The notes beneath the pieces are model-generated. The model was not told where the DNA came from. It saw only the letters and a program-made list of their open reading frames with translations, and did not search any database. The translations under genes were made by a program, and so were the position numbers. Shown here piece after piece: positions 1 to 5,956 of a stretch of 10,100 nucleotides of DNA. The stretch is from the NCBI GenBank assembly GCA_039182715.1, contig JBCDBY010000163.1, forward strand, positions 1 to 10,100, written 5' to 3'. Each line of letters opens with the position of its first letter. Within the stretch, counting starts at the first letter, position 1. The stretch is from JBCDBY01 sp039182715. GTDB lineage: Bacteria > Planctomycetota > PLA2.

Positions 1-299
1 AGCGCATCGCGAAGGGCATCGTCGGCGAGCGCGCGCGTCGCAGCGACAAGTCGGTGCGCGGCGTGAAGGACAACAAGTACCAGCTCAGCCGCACGCACTA
101 TCGGTACGTGCCGCTCACTCCCATCCAGGCGACGCGCATCAACGCGAACGTGCGGGACGGGGCGCGCTGGCTGTCGCCGCGACAGAAGGCGTACCTCGAT
201 CTCGTGCGCGCGGACCCGAAGGCGGGCTGGCCCGATCTGCTCGGCGTCGAGCTGCGCGCGGCGTGGGCCAAGGCGGAGGCCGCCGTCGCTCGAGGCTAG
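1..299 (+). CDS. C-terminal fragment of unrecognised protein
   Basis: The frame is open from base 3 at the left edge and ends at TAG 297-299, giving about 98 visible residues, so the gene starts outside the window. The visible part is rich in Arg, Ala and Lys and hydrophilic, with no membrane segment and no motif I recognise. It includes the stretches RTHYRYVPLTPIQATRI and RWLSPRQKAYLDLVRADP, and its end is probably helical (LRAAWAKAEAAVARG). Codon use is strongly GC at third positions, as in its neighbours, which supports a real gene. A GTG at 54 lies in the same frame, but the frame upstream of it is equally gene-like, so I do not take it as the start. The stop overlaps the stop of the convergent small membrane protein gene within CTAG 296-299. 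Function unknown. Confidence 0.6.
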   Translation, partial: RIAKGIVGERARRSDKSVRGVKDNKYQLSRTHYRYVPLTPIQATRINANVRDGARWLSPRQKAYLDLVRADPKAGWPDLLGVELRAAWAKAEAAVARG

Positions 300-469
300 T
301 GATAGCGGATCCAGTAGTAGATGACGTAGAACCACGAGAGCAGCCCGTGCACGATCGCCCAGAGCAGCGACTTGTTCATGCTCCACGAGATCGCGATGGC
401 GAGCGCGGTGCCAAACGTGATGCCCGCCTGGACGGGACCGCTGACGACGACGGTTTTCTTCTTCCCCAT
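296..469 (-). CDS. Small two-helix membrane protein (57 aa)
   Basis: Starting at ATG 469, the product begins MGKKKTVVVSGPVQAG. It then has a hydrophobic helix (about residues 17-31, ITFGTALAIAISWSM) and a second hydrophobic, aromatic one (about 35-54, ending WFYVIYYWI). The basic N-terminus suggests it stays cytoplasmic. The frame extends to another ATG at 484, but that codon lies inside a -10-like TATGCT (480-485), so the later start is preferred. Short proteins of this shape, with an AISW...NKS..WAI.HG..SWFYVIYY pattern, resemble uncharacterised small membrane proteins I associate with several bacterial phyla; that is recollection, not a search. The gene diverges from the FG-GAP gene (102 bp between starts) and converges with the upstream partial gene. 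Function unknown. Confidence 0.72.
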   Translation of the reverse strand: MGKKKTVVVSGPVQAGITFGTALAIAISWSMNKSLLWAIVHGLLSWFYVIYYWIRYH

Positions 470-479
470 GGTGCCCCGC

Positions 480-485
480 AGCATA
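480..485 (-). promoter_or_regulatory. -10-like element TATGCT for the small membrane protein
   Basis: On the minus strand TATGCT ends 10 nt before the ATG at 469, and no convincing Shine-Dalgarno sequence lies between (only GCGGGGCACC). With the usual distance from -10 to transcription start, the mRNA leader would be only a few bases. The same hexamer precedes two other genes in the window. No -35 hexamer is evident. Confidence 0.4.
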
Positions 486-540
486 GGCGATTCGCGCGGA
501 TCACCAGGCGCGACAAGGGCGAAACGGGCCGCCGCCGTGT

Positions 541-564
541 CGTAGGATGGGGACCTACGGAGGG
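541..564 (+). promoter_or_regulatory. -10-like element, inverted repeat and RBS of the FG-GAP gene
   Basis: CGTAGG (541-546) and CCTACG (554-559) form a perfect 6-bp inverted repeat with a 7-nt spacer. The -10-like TAGGAT (543-548) overlaps its left arm. GGAGGG at 559-564 is a strong Shine-Dalgarno sequence 6 nt before ATG 571 and fixes that start over the earlier in-frame ATG at 547. The gap from TAGGAT to the start codon is 22 nt, the same as before the patatin gene at 8707. The repeat could be an operator, but arms this short also arise by chance. Confidence 0.45.
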
Positions 565-570
565 AACACG

Positions 571-1869
571 ATGCGTGTTACGATAGGAATGCTCGTATGG
601 ATCGGCGCGTTCGCGTGGGCGGACGAGGTCAAGGAGGAGCCGCGCTTCAAGGCGCCGGAGCGGCTGCCGGTCGGGGAGAACCGCTACTACCCCTCGCCGG
701 TGATGCACGATCTAGACGGGGACGGCAAGCCGGAGCTGATCGTCGGAGACCTGCGCGGCATGGTCACGATGTCGAAGATGGGGGCGCTGGCGGACGAGAA
801 GCCGGTCCTCATGGCCGACGGCAAGCCGCTCAAGTTCCAGAACTGGTGATGCATCGGCATGGGTTCACAGTTCGTGGACTTCAACGCCGACGGCCACATC
901 GACTACATCACCGCCACCTTCGACGGTTCGCCGCACGTGGCGTACGGAAGCAAGGACGGCTTCACCGCGCCGGTGCGACTTAAGGACACGCAGGGGCGGC
1001 GCCTGCTCATCTCCAGTATCTGGAACTACGAGGCGCGCAAGCACGAGCAGGTGGGACACGCCATGCCCGACGGCACGCCGAAGCGGCTGCGCTGCATCTC
1101 CGCACTCGCGTTCGACTGGGACGCGGACGGCGACTACGACCTGCTCCTCGGCAGCTACGAAGAAGGACGCCTCTACCGCCAGATGAACGAAGGCACCAAC
1201 CAGGAGCCGAAGTTCAGCGGCAAGAACATCCCGGTGATGGCGGGCGGCAAGGAGTGGGCGATGCCCGCCAAGATGACCGCGCCGCAGCTCATCGACTGGG
1301 ACGGCGACGGCGACCTCGACATCGTCGTGGGAACCTTTGGCGACACCTTCAACATGCAGGGCAAGACGGGTGGCATCTACCTGGCGCGAAACAATGGCAA
1401 GAACGGCGCGCCGTCATTCGCCGCGTTCGAGACGCTGATTGCTCCGCAGCCGCGCTCCGGGGACGAGCTGAAGCGCCCCGATTCCGGCCTCTACCCGCAC
1501 GCGTGCGACTACGACGGCGACGGCGATCTCGATCTGCTCGTCGGCGGATACTCGCTCTGGATGCCGGTGGCGCGCGAGCTGTCGGAAGACGAGCAGGCCG
1601 AGGCGACGCGCCTGAAGGCGCAGCAGAAGGACGCCCAGAAGCGCTACAGCGAAGTGATGCGGGCATACACCACGGAGCTGAGCGCAAAGACCAAGGGCAT
1701 GCAGCGCGGCAGCGACGAGTGGCTAGCCGTTCAGAAGAAGGTCTACGCCGGGCACAAGGAGCCGATGGGGGCCATGCGCATGGAGATGATGAAGGTGCAG
1801 CAGCAGCTCGCCAAACTCATCCCGTCGCAGCAGCGCAAGGCGTATGTCTGGCTGTTCGAGCGCGAGTAG
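571..1869 (+). CDS. Exported FG-GAP/VCBS beta-propeller protein with in-frame TGA (candidate selenoprotein)
   Basis: Read through the TGA at 847-849, this is a 432-residue protein. The N-terminus is a signal peptide with likely cleavage after AWA (residue 17). Five Asp-rich, calcium-binding FG-GAP/VCBS motifs follow: DLDGDGKPE (47-55), DFNADGHID (103-111), DWDADGDYD (about 182-190), DWDGDGDLD (about 242-250) and DYDGDGDLD (about 313-321). After these comes a charged helical, probably coiled-coil, segment (about 335-415), and the protein ends AYVWLFERE. The TGA is codon 93, in the context NW-TGA-CIG between motifs 1 and 2. Both sides are in one frame with the same GC-rich codon use, so this is one gene by origin. 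ATG 859 is a poor independent start: it has no Shine-Dalgarno sequence and would begin inside a propeller blade. Either TGA encodes selenocysteine (see 847-890), or the gene is a pseudogene or carries a sequence error. FG-GAP propellers usually mediate binding; the partner here is unknown. Its stop abuts that of the convergent gene at 1870. Confidence 0.78.
847..890 (+). other. In-frame TGA with SECIS-like hairpin (candidate Sec insertion site)
   Basis: TGA 847-849 is followed by TGC (Cys). Downstream, 863-868 (GTTCAC) pairs with 874-879 (GTGGAC) as six base pairs with one G-U, and two more G-U pairs are possible (862-880, 861-881). The loop is 869-873, AGTTC. A lower stem TCGGC (854-858) pairs perfectly with GCCGA (886-890) across an internal loop. 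The apical loop begins 19 nt after TGA and has G at its second position. The published bacterial SECIS model asks for a hairpin with a small loop containing G in its first two bases, about 16-37 nt from UGA. I folded this by eye; GC-rich coding DNA forms hairpins easily, so the structure alone is not proof. Confidence 0.45.
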
Positions 1870-2046
1870 CTAATCGATCATCGAGTCCTCGTCCTTGGCG
1901 ACCCGCGCAATCGGGCGGTCGCCAAGGCCGAGGCCCTGGATGTGCTGCCAGGCGAAGATGCTCGAAAGCGCGGCCAGTAGCGTCAAGATGAGGCGCGTGC
2001 GGCCGCGCGCCCGCGGTTTGGCCCGCGGCTTCCTCGGGGTGAACAT
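1870..2046 (-). CDS. Small basic single-helix membrane protein (58 aa)
   Basis: ATG 2046-2044 opens a 58-codon frame ending at TAG (1872-1870). The N-terminus is strongly basic (MFTPRKPRAKPRARGRTR). A hydrophobic segment follows at about residues 19-33 (LILTLLAALSSIFAW), and then a polar tail ending VAKDEDSMID. By the positive-inside rule this suggests one transmembrane helix with the basic N-terminus in the cytoplasm and an acidic C-terminal tail outside. Third codon positions are mostly G or C. There is no clear Shine-Dalgarno sequence and no GTANNNT element upstream, which lowers confidence. Its stop codon directly abuts that of the convergent FG-GAP gene (TAGCTA, 1867-1872). I recognise no family. 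Confidence 0.55.
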   Translation of the reverse strand: MFTPRKPRAKPRARGRTRLILTLLAALSSIFAWQHIQGLGLGDRPIARVAKDEDSMID

Positions 2047-2085
2047 GGCAGGGGACGGTTCGGCCGGCCCGCGGCGAACTTGAGG

Positions 2086-2091
2086 TAATCT
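2086..2091 (+). promoter_or_regulatory. -10-like element TAATCT, likely leaderless start
   Basis: TAATCT, preceded by G, ends 8 nt before ATG 2100. The only Shine-Dalgarno-like string, GAGGT (2082-2086), overlaps the element and so would lie upstream of the transcript. This points to a leaderless or near-leaderless mRNA for the phospholipase D gene. No -35 hexamer is visible; the DNA upstream is G+C-only around 2061-2076. Confidence 0.45.
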
Positions 2092-2099
2092 CCCCGGTC

Positions 2100-3605
2100 A
2101 TGATCCGGGTCGCGCTCTTGGCGCTCACTCTCGTTTCCTGCCGCACCTTGGAGCGGCCGTATCTCATGCCCTCGCCGTCGCGCGCGAAGGCACCGGCGCC
2201 CGAGGGCGAACTCGCCCGGTTCGAGCGGGCGTTCGCCGAGGCGCACGGGACGGAGCAGTCGGGCTTTCACCTCCTGATCCGGAACGATGAAGCGCTGCGA
2301 GCGCGCCTCGCGCTGATCGATCACGCGGAGCGGACACTCGACCTGCAGTACTTCATCTGGCACGGCGACGCGTCGGGCTCGCTGCTGCTCGAGCGGGTCT
2401 GGCAGGCGGCCGATCGCGGCGTGCGCGTGCGCATCCTCGTCGACGATCTCGAAATGCAGGGCGGTGAACACGGCGTTGCCGTCGTCGATCGACACCCCAA
2501 TATTGAGATTCGCGTCTACAACCCCTGGCAGGTCCGCGACCGGCTCGGGGTGGCGGCCGGCTTCGAGTTCGTGCTCTCCATGCGGCAGCTCAACCACCGC
2601 ATGCACAACAAGGCGTTCATCGCCGACAACCGCGTCTCCATCGTCGGCGGGCGCAACCACGGCGACGAGTACTTCGGGCTGAAGGAGAAGTTCAACTTCA
2701 ACGATCTCGACGTCCTGTCCGTCGGCCCGGTCACGCGCGCCGTGTCACGCTCGTTCGACGAGTACTGGAACGGGCCGCGCGTGATCACGGCGGACATCTA
2801 CGGAGACGCGGAACGTGAGACTCTGGAGGAGATTCGCGCGGGGTTGCGGCGCGATCTCCAGGCGGAGCCGCGTCTCGCCTCGTTTCGGCCGATCGACCGG
2901 AGGGATTGGCCCGAGGAGCTGGCGGCGATCGAGGCGGCGCTGATTCCGGGGACGGCACGGGTCGTCGCGGACTCGCCGGCGAAGGAGAAGGGCGAGTTCC
3001 CCAAGGCGTATGCGGAGTTCTTCCTGACCGCGAAGGAGGAGATGCTGGTCGTGTCCGCCTACTTCATTCCGCAGCAGTGGGGTGTGGACGGCATTCGGGA
3101 AGACGTCGAACGCGGCGTGAAGATCCGCATCCTCACCAACGCGCTCGGCACCAACGACGTACCGGTCTCGAACAGCGGCTACAAGAAGTACCGTCGCGCG
3201 ATCCTCGACGTAGGCGCCGAACTCTACGAAGCGCGCTCGGACGCGGCGGTGAAGCCGGACTACGAGGCGTCGCCGGTCCAGGGCAAGTTCCTCGGCCTGC
3301 ACAGCAAGGTCTTCGTGGCGGATCGCAGCCGCGTCTACATCGGATCGCTGAATCTCGATCCGCGCTCGATGTATCTGAATACGGAGAAGGGCATCTGGAT
3401 CGAGTCGCCGGCGCTCGCGGAACAGACCGCGCAACTGATCGAGAAGCACATGCAACCCGACAATGCGTGGCGCGTCGGCTACGACGAGAAAGGCCTCTAC
3501 TGGGAGCACGACGCGGAGAAGGTGCGATCGCAGCCGGCTCGCGGCTTCGGCCAGCGCCTGGCGGACTGGTTCTTCACGCTTCTACCGCTGGAGAACCAGC
3601 TCTAG
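2100..3605 (+). CDS. Phospholipase D-family cardiolipin synthase (ClsC-like) lipoprotein
   Basis: This 501-residue protein has two HKD phosphodiesterase motifs: H169-x-K171-x4-D176 followed by GGRN, and H401-x-K403-x4-D408 followed by GSLNLDPRS. In this superfamily the two motifs build one active site that transfers phosphatidyl groups through a phosphohistidine intermediate. Overall it follows the E. coli ClsC (YmdC) pattern as I recall it: TLDLQYFIWHGDASG, GVRVRILVDD, NHRMHNKAFIADN, SYFIP-like and LTNALGTNDV segments, and an end in LLPLENQL. ClsC makes cardiolipin from phosphatidylglycerol and phosphatidylethanolamine. The N-terminus MIRVALLALTLVSC has a lipobox with Cys14, so this version is probably a lipoprotein with its catalytic domain outside the cytoplasm. 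It could instead be a phospholipase or another phosphatidyltransferase. The stop overlaps the convergent phosphotransferase stop in CTAG 3602-3605. Confidence 0.9.
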   Translation: MIRVALLALTLVSCRTLERPYLMPSPSRAKAPAPEGELARFERAFAEAHGTEQSGFHLLIRNDEALRARLALIDHAERTLDLQYFIWHGDASGSLLLERVWQAADRGVRVRILVDDLEMQGGEHGVAVVDRHPNIEIRVYNPWQVRDRLGVAAGFEFVLSMRQLNHRMHNKAFIADNRVSIVGGRNHGDEYFGLKEKFNFNDLDVLSVGPVTRAVSRSFDEYWNGPRVITADIYGDAERETLEEIRAGLRRDLQAEPRLASFRPIDRRDWPEELAAIEAALIPGTARVVADSPAKEKGEFPKAYAEFFLTAKEEMLVVSAYFIPQQWGVDGIREDVERGVKIRILTNALGTNDVPVSNSGYKKYRRAILDVGAELYEARSDAAVKPDYEASPVQGKFLGLHSKVFVADRSRVYIGSLNLDPRSMYLNTEKGIWIESPALAEQTAQLIEKHMQPDNAWRVGYDEKGLYWEHDAEKVRSQPARGFGQRLADWFFTLLPLENQL

Positions 3606-4501
3606 CTCCAAAACAGGGCTTCGGCCATCTCCTCCAGCGTGCGCATCGAGTCGAGATCGAACGATTCCGCCACCGGCTCGAAGACGTCCATCCCGAGGTG
3701 CTGGATCAGGCCCGTGGCCTGGCGATAGAGCGCTTGGCCCAGCACGCGGTGCGGGAAGTCGGGTGTCATCGGCCAATCGTAGGCGTCGAGGAAGGTTCGC
3801 AGCCGCGCAGGATCGCAACCAAACATGCAGCGGTAGAGCTGGATGAGCTCGTAGTGGCGGTCGGCGACGATGGCGTCGCCCCAATCGATGATGCCGGAGA
3901 ACGCTCCGTCGGAGACGAAGGCGTGCATGGCGGCGAGGTCACCGTGGACGAAGACGGGATCCGGCGACGGGAGCGCGCGCACGTAGGCGGCCGCCTGCCG
4001 CGCGAGATGATCGGGCAACGAACTCCGATGCGCGGCCCCGACGACGTCGAGATCGTCGAACTCGAATGTCGGGATCGCCAGCGAAGGCGGGAGCGCGTGG
4101 ACGCGGCGGATCTGTTCGCCGAGCGCTCGCGCGAGAGCGTCGGCGTCCATCGGTTCGACGTGCGATCCCTGTCCCGCGATCCGCGTCGTCACGAGGTATG
4201 ACCAGCCCTCGCACAGCGGGCCGGCGTCGAGCAGGCGCGGGGCGGCGATCCCGTCGTCGAGCGCGATCAACGCTTGCGCCGCGCGCTCGGCCTCGAACGC
4301 TGCCCGCGCCGTCGCGCGATGTCCGAAGAACTTCACCACACGGTCGCCGACGACGAAGGTCGGATGGGTCGGGTTGTGTCCGGGGATCAGCGGTGCGTCG
4401 GTGTCGAGCAAGTGGTGGACGACCGGGGCCCAACGCTCCGTGTCCACGCGCGCCGCGCGATACGCGTCGTCGGACTCGAAGTGCGCCGGGGGGAATCTCA
4501 C
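3602..4501 (-). CDS. APH-family phosphotransferase
   Basis: The 299-residue product has the aminoglycoside phosphotransferase / choline kinase fold signature. A nucleotide-binding N-lobe comes first (VVGDRVVKFF with the likely Lys near residue 57, then FEAERAAQALIAL). The catalytic motif HGD is at residues 186-188, and DWGD at 206-209 corresponds to the metal-binding DFG-like motif. The Asn usually found five residues after the catalytic Asp (HGDxxxxN) is His193 here (HGDLAAMH). The family uses ATP or GTP to phosphorylate small hydroxylated molecules; the substrate cannot be read from the sequence, and there is no reason to call it a resistance gene. The start is GTG 4501, which overlaps the TGA of the upstream lipoprotein gene as GTGA, so the two are probably translationally coupled. 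No other promoter is evident. Confidence 0.85.
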   Translation of the reverse strand: MRFPPAHFESDDAYRAARVDTERWAPVVHHLLDTDAPLIPGHNPTHPTFVVGDRVVKFFGHRATARAAFEAERAAQALIALDDGIAAPRLLDAGPLCEGWSYLVTTRIAGQGSHVEPMDADALARALGEQIRRVHALPPSLAIPTFEFDDLDVVGAAHRSSLPDHLARQAAAYVRALPSPDPVFVHGDLAAMHAFVSDGAFSGIIDWGDAIVADRHYELIQLYRCMFGCDPARLRTFLDAYDWPMTPDFPHRVLGQALYRQATGLIQHLGMDVFEPVAESFDLDSMRTLEEMAEALFWS

Positions 4502-5112
4502 GGCCCGACGAGGACCATCTCCAGGCGCTGCGGCTCCGCGCGGATCTCCATGCGGACGACACCCATGTCGCGCGCGAACCAGCGCGTGACCTCCAGGTCC
4601 GCGCCGCCGTACGTGGTTTCCACGCGCACGGTCTCCATCGCAGTGCCCCGCACGGTGAGCGTCTCGCGCCCGGCGATCCGAATCGTGGCGCTCGTGCGCG
4701 TCGGCACACGGTTGGCGGTGACCGTGCCGATCCAGATGAACTCGGCCCCCTTCTCGATCGAACCGGGGAAGAGCGGAATGGGCGGATCATGCTGCAGCGA
4801 TCGACCGAGCGCGTCGAAGTGGAAGGCGCGCGGCCCGTCGGCCGGCATGGCGTAGATCCACTTGTGCGTCGGATGCTCCATCCCGTCCGGCGTGCCGAAG
4901 ACGAAGACGAACGGAACGCTCTCCTGGTCGCCGAGCCGGCGGACGTCGCCCCCGACGCGACGGGTGTCGAGACGAACAACGCGCTGGCGCTCATCCCGAA
5001 TCTCGTAGACACGCTGTTGGCCTTCGGTGAGCGGGCAGAGCTCGCCCGCCGTGCCGAGCGAAGGCGATGCGCAACCGACGAGCAGGAGAAGCGGCAGCCA
5101 GGCCTTTTGCAT
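4498..5112 (-). CDS. Predicted lipoprotein of unknown function
   Basis: From ATG 5112 this is a 204-residue protein beginning MQKAWLPLLLLVGC. It is a clear lipoprotein signal with lipobox LVGC (Cys14), followed by ASPSLGTAGELCPLTEG. The frame is open further upstream, but those residues are not signal-like, and a -10-like TAGGCT lies 7 nt before this ATG. The mature part is beta-rich, with alternating charged and hydrophobic strands (WIYAMPADGPRAFHFDALG, RETLTVRGTAMETVRVE, RWFARDMGVVRMEI). That resembles exported beta-sandwich proteins with a terminal YGGADLEVTRWFARDMGVV-type pattern, in which a conversion or ester-derived quantity is followed by an activity-dependent strand; I do not recognise a named family. 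It is the first gene of a minus-strand operon with the phosphotransferase and is divergent from the VOC gene, with 37 bp between starts. Confidence 0.75.
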   Translation of the reverse strand: MQKAWLPLLLLVGCASPSLGTAGELCPLTEGQQRVYEIRDERQRVVRLDTRRVGGDVRRLGDQESVPFVFVFGTPDGMEHPTHKWIYAMPADGPRAFHFDALGRSLQHDPPIPLFPGSIEKGAEFIWIGTVTANRVPTRTSATIRIAGRETLTVRGTAMETVRVETTYGGADLEVTRWFARDMGVVRMEIRAEPQRLEMVLVGP

Positions 5113-5119
5113 CCCGCGC

Positions 5120-5125
5120 AGCCTA
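5120..5125 (-). promoter_or_regulatory. -10-like element TAGGCT, likely leaderless start
   Basis: On the minus strand GTAGGCT ends 7 nt before the lipoprotein ATG (5112). Between them is GCGCGGG, not a Shine-Dalgarno sequence. It lies only 10 bp from the opposite-strand TATGCT (5136-5141), so polymerase could hardly occupy both at once. The two divergent operons may therefore compete for transcription. Confidence 0.42.
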
Positions 5126-5135
5126 CCGCAGCGCG

Positions 5136-5141
5136 TATGCT
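5136..5141 (+). promoter_or_regulatory. -10-like element TATGCT, likely leaderless start
   Basis: GTATGCT ends 8 nt before ATG 5150, with CGGCGCCC between, so there is no Shine-Dalgarno sequence. It belongs to the VOC/YqaA operon and faces away from the TAGGCT at 5120-5125. Confidence 0.42.
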
Positions 5142-5149
5142 CGGCGCCC

Positions 5150-5521
5150 ATGAACCTCGGCAACTTCTCCGTCAGCCTCGCCGTGCGCGACATCGCCGCG
5201 TCCCGCGCCTTCTACGAAACGCTCGGATTCGAAGTGATCGGCGGCGACCAGGCGCAGAACTGGTTGATCCTGCGCAACGGCACGACGAAGATCGGTCTCT
5301 TCCAGGGCATGTTCGATCGCAACACGCTGACCTTCAACCCGGGCTGGGACGACGATGGCAAGCCGCTGGAGACGTTTACCGACGTGCGCGCGATTCAGAA
5401 GCGGCTCAAGGAGGGCGGCATCGCGCTGACGCAGGAGGCGGACGAGTCGACCGAGGGACCGGCGCACCTGGTCCTGCTCGACCCGGACGGCAATCCGGTG
5501 CTCTTCGATCAGCACGTCTGA
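5150..5521 (+). CDS. VOC (glyoxalase/bleomycin-resistance/dioxygenase fold) family protein
   Basis: This 123-residue product has the length and shape of a single VOC protein with two beta-alpha-beta-beta-beta repeats. The N-terminal motif is SVSLAVRDIAASRAFYETLGF, shortened here to its core VRDIAASRAFYETLGFEV, followed by QNWLILRNGTTKIGLFQG. The C-terminal motif is HLVLLDPDGNPVLFDQH. VOC enzymes usually bind a metal through His/Glu side chains; the first-strand His common in glyoxalase I is Ser here (VSL), so it may be a non-glyoxalase member or use other ligands. ATG 5150 is chosen because the family's first strand starts a few residues later and a -10-like element sits 8 nt upstream; the longer frame from 5027 runs over the opposite-strand lipoprotein gene. 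The YqaA-like gene begins 3 bp after its stop, so they are probably co-transcribed. Substrate unknown. Confidence 0.85.
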   Translation: MNLGNFSVSLAVRDIAASRAFYETLGFEVIGGDQAQNWLILRNGTTKIGLFQGMFDRNTLTFNPGWDDDGKPLETFTDVRAIQKRLKEGGIALTQEADESTEGPAHLVLLDPDGNPVLFDQHV

Positions 5522-5524
5522 CCC

Positions 5525-5956
5525 GTGCCCGACTTCGAGGTCTGGGGGCCGATCGGTCTGTTCGCGGCCGCGTTCCTCGCGGGATCGATCCTCCCGTTTC
5601 CCTCGGAAGGCGTCCTCGCCGCCCTGGTTGCCCAGGACCATCCCGCGGCGCGCATGGTGCTGGTCGCGACGATCGGCAACGTCCTGGGCGCCGTCACCGT
5701 CTACGGCATCGGTGTCGCCATCGAGCGCGGGTGGTGGCGCCGCGACGACGAGCGCCACGCGCGCGCCCGCCGCGCGATCGGGCGCTGGGGCGCATGGAGT
5801 CTGTTGCTGGCCTGGTTGCCCATCGTCGGCGACCTGCTCGTCCTCGGCGCCGGGCTGCTTCGGGTTCGCTTCGACCTGTTCCTCGTGCTGACGACCGTCG
5901 GCAAGGCGCTCCGGTACGGCGCCGTGGCCGCGGGGGTCGCCCACGCGTTCGGCTAG
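5525..5956 (+). CDS. yqaA: YqaA-family (DedA-related) inner membrane protein
   Basis: The 143-residue protein starts at GTG 5525, three bases after the VOC stop. It matches E. coli YqaA (142 aa) in length and landmarks: a first hydrophobic segment with LPFPSE (residues 23-28, E. coli LPGNSE), then ATIGNVLGAVTVYGIG (48-63), WLPIVGDLLVLGAG (97-110; E. coli WMPVVGDLLCLLAG) and GKALRYGAVAAG (126-137; E. coli GKALRYVAVAAA). It is a small relative of the DedA/VTT membrane proteins, which are implicated in flipping or transporting lipids across the membrane; YqaA itself has no firmly assigned activity. A cytoplasmic loop rich in Arg and acidic residues (about 68-88) separates the two halves. The stop shares CTAG 5953-5956 with the convergent gene. 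Confidence 0.9.
   Translation: MPDFEVWGPIGLFAAAFLAGSILPFPSEGVLAALVAQDHPAARMVLVATIGNVLGAVTVYGIGVAIERGWWRRDDERHARARRAIGRWGAWSLLLAWLPIVGDLLVLGAGLLRVRFDLFLVLTTVGKALRYGAVAAGVAHAFG

Noticed and set aside
469..484. Upstream ATG (484) as start of the small membrane protein
   Set aside because: The codon is embedded in the -10-like TATGCT and has no ribosome site; it would add only MLRGT.
849..983. Restart at the TGATG overlap (ATG 849) as a coupled downstream gene
   Set aside because: That frame lies outside the FG-GAP reading frame and gives a His/Arg-rich shadow translation.
859..1869. Separate gene starting at ATG 859
   Set aside because: No Shine-Dalgarno sequence, no promoter-like element at the usual distance, start inside a propeller blade, and the same frame as the signal-peptide half upstream.
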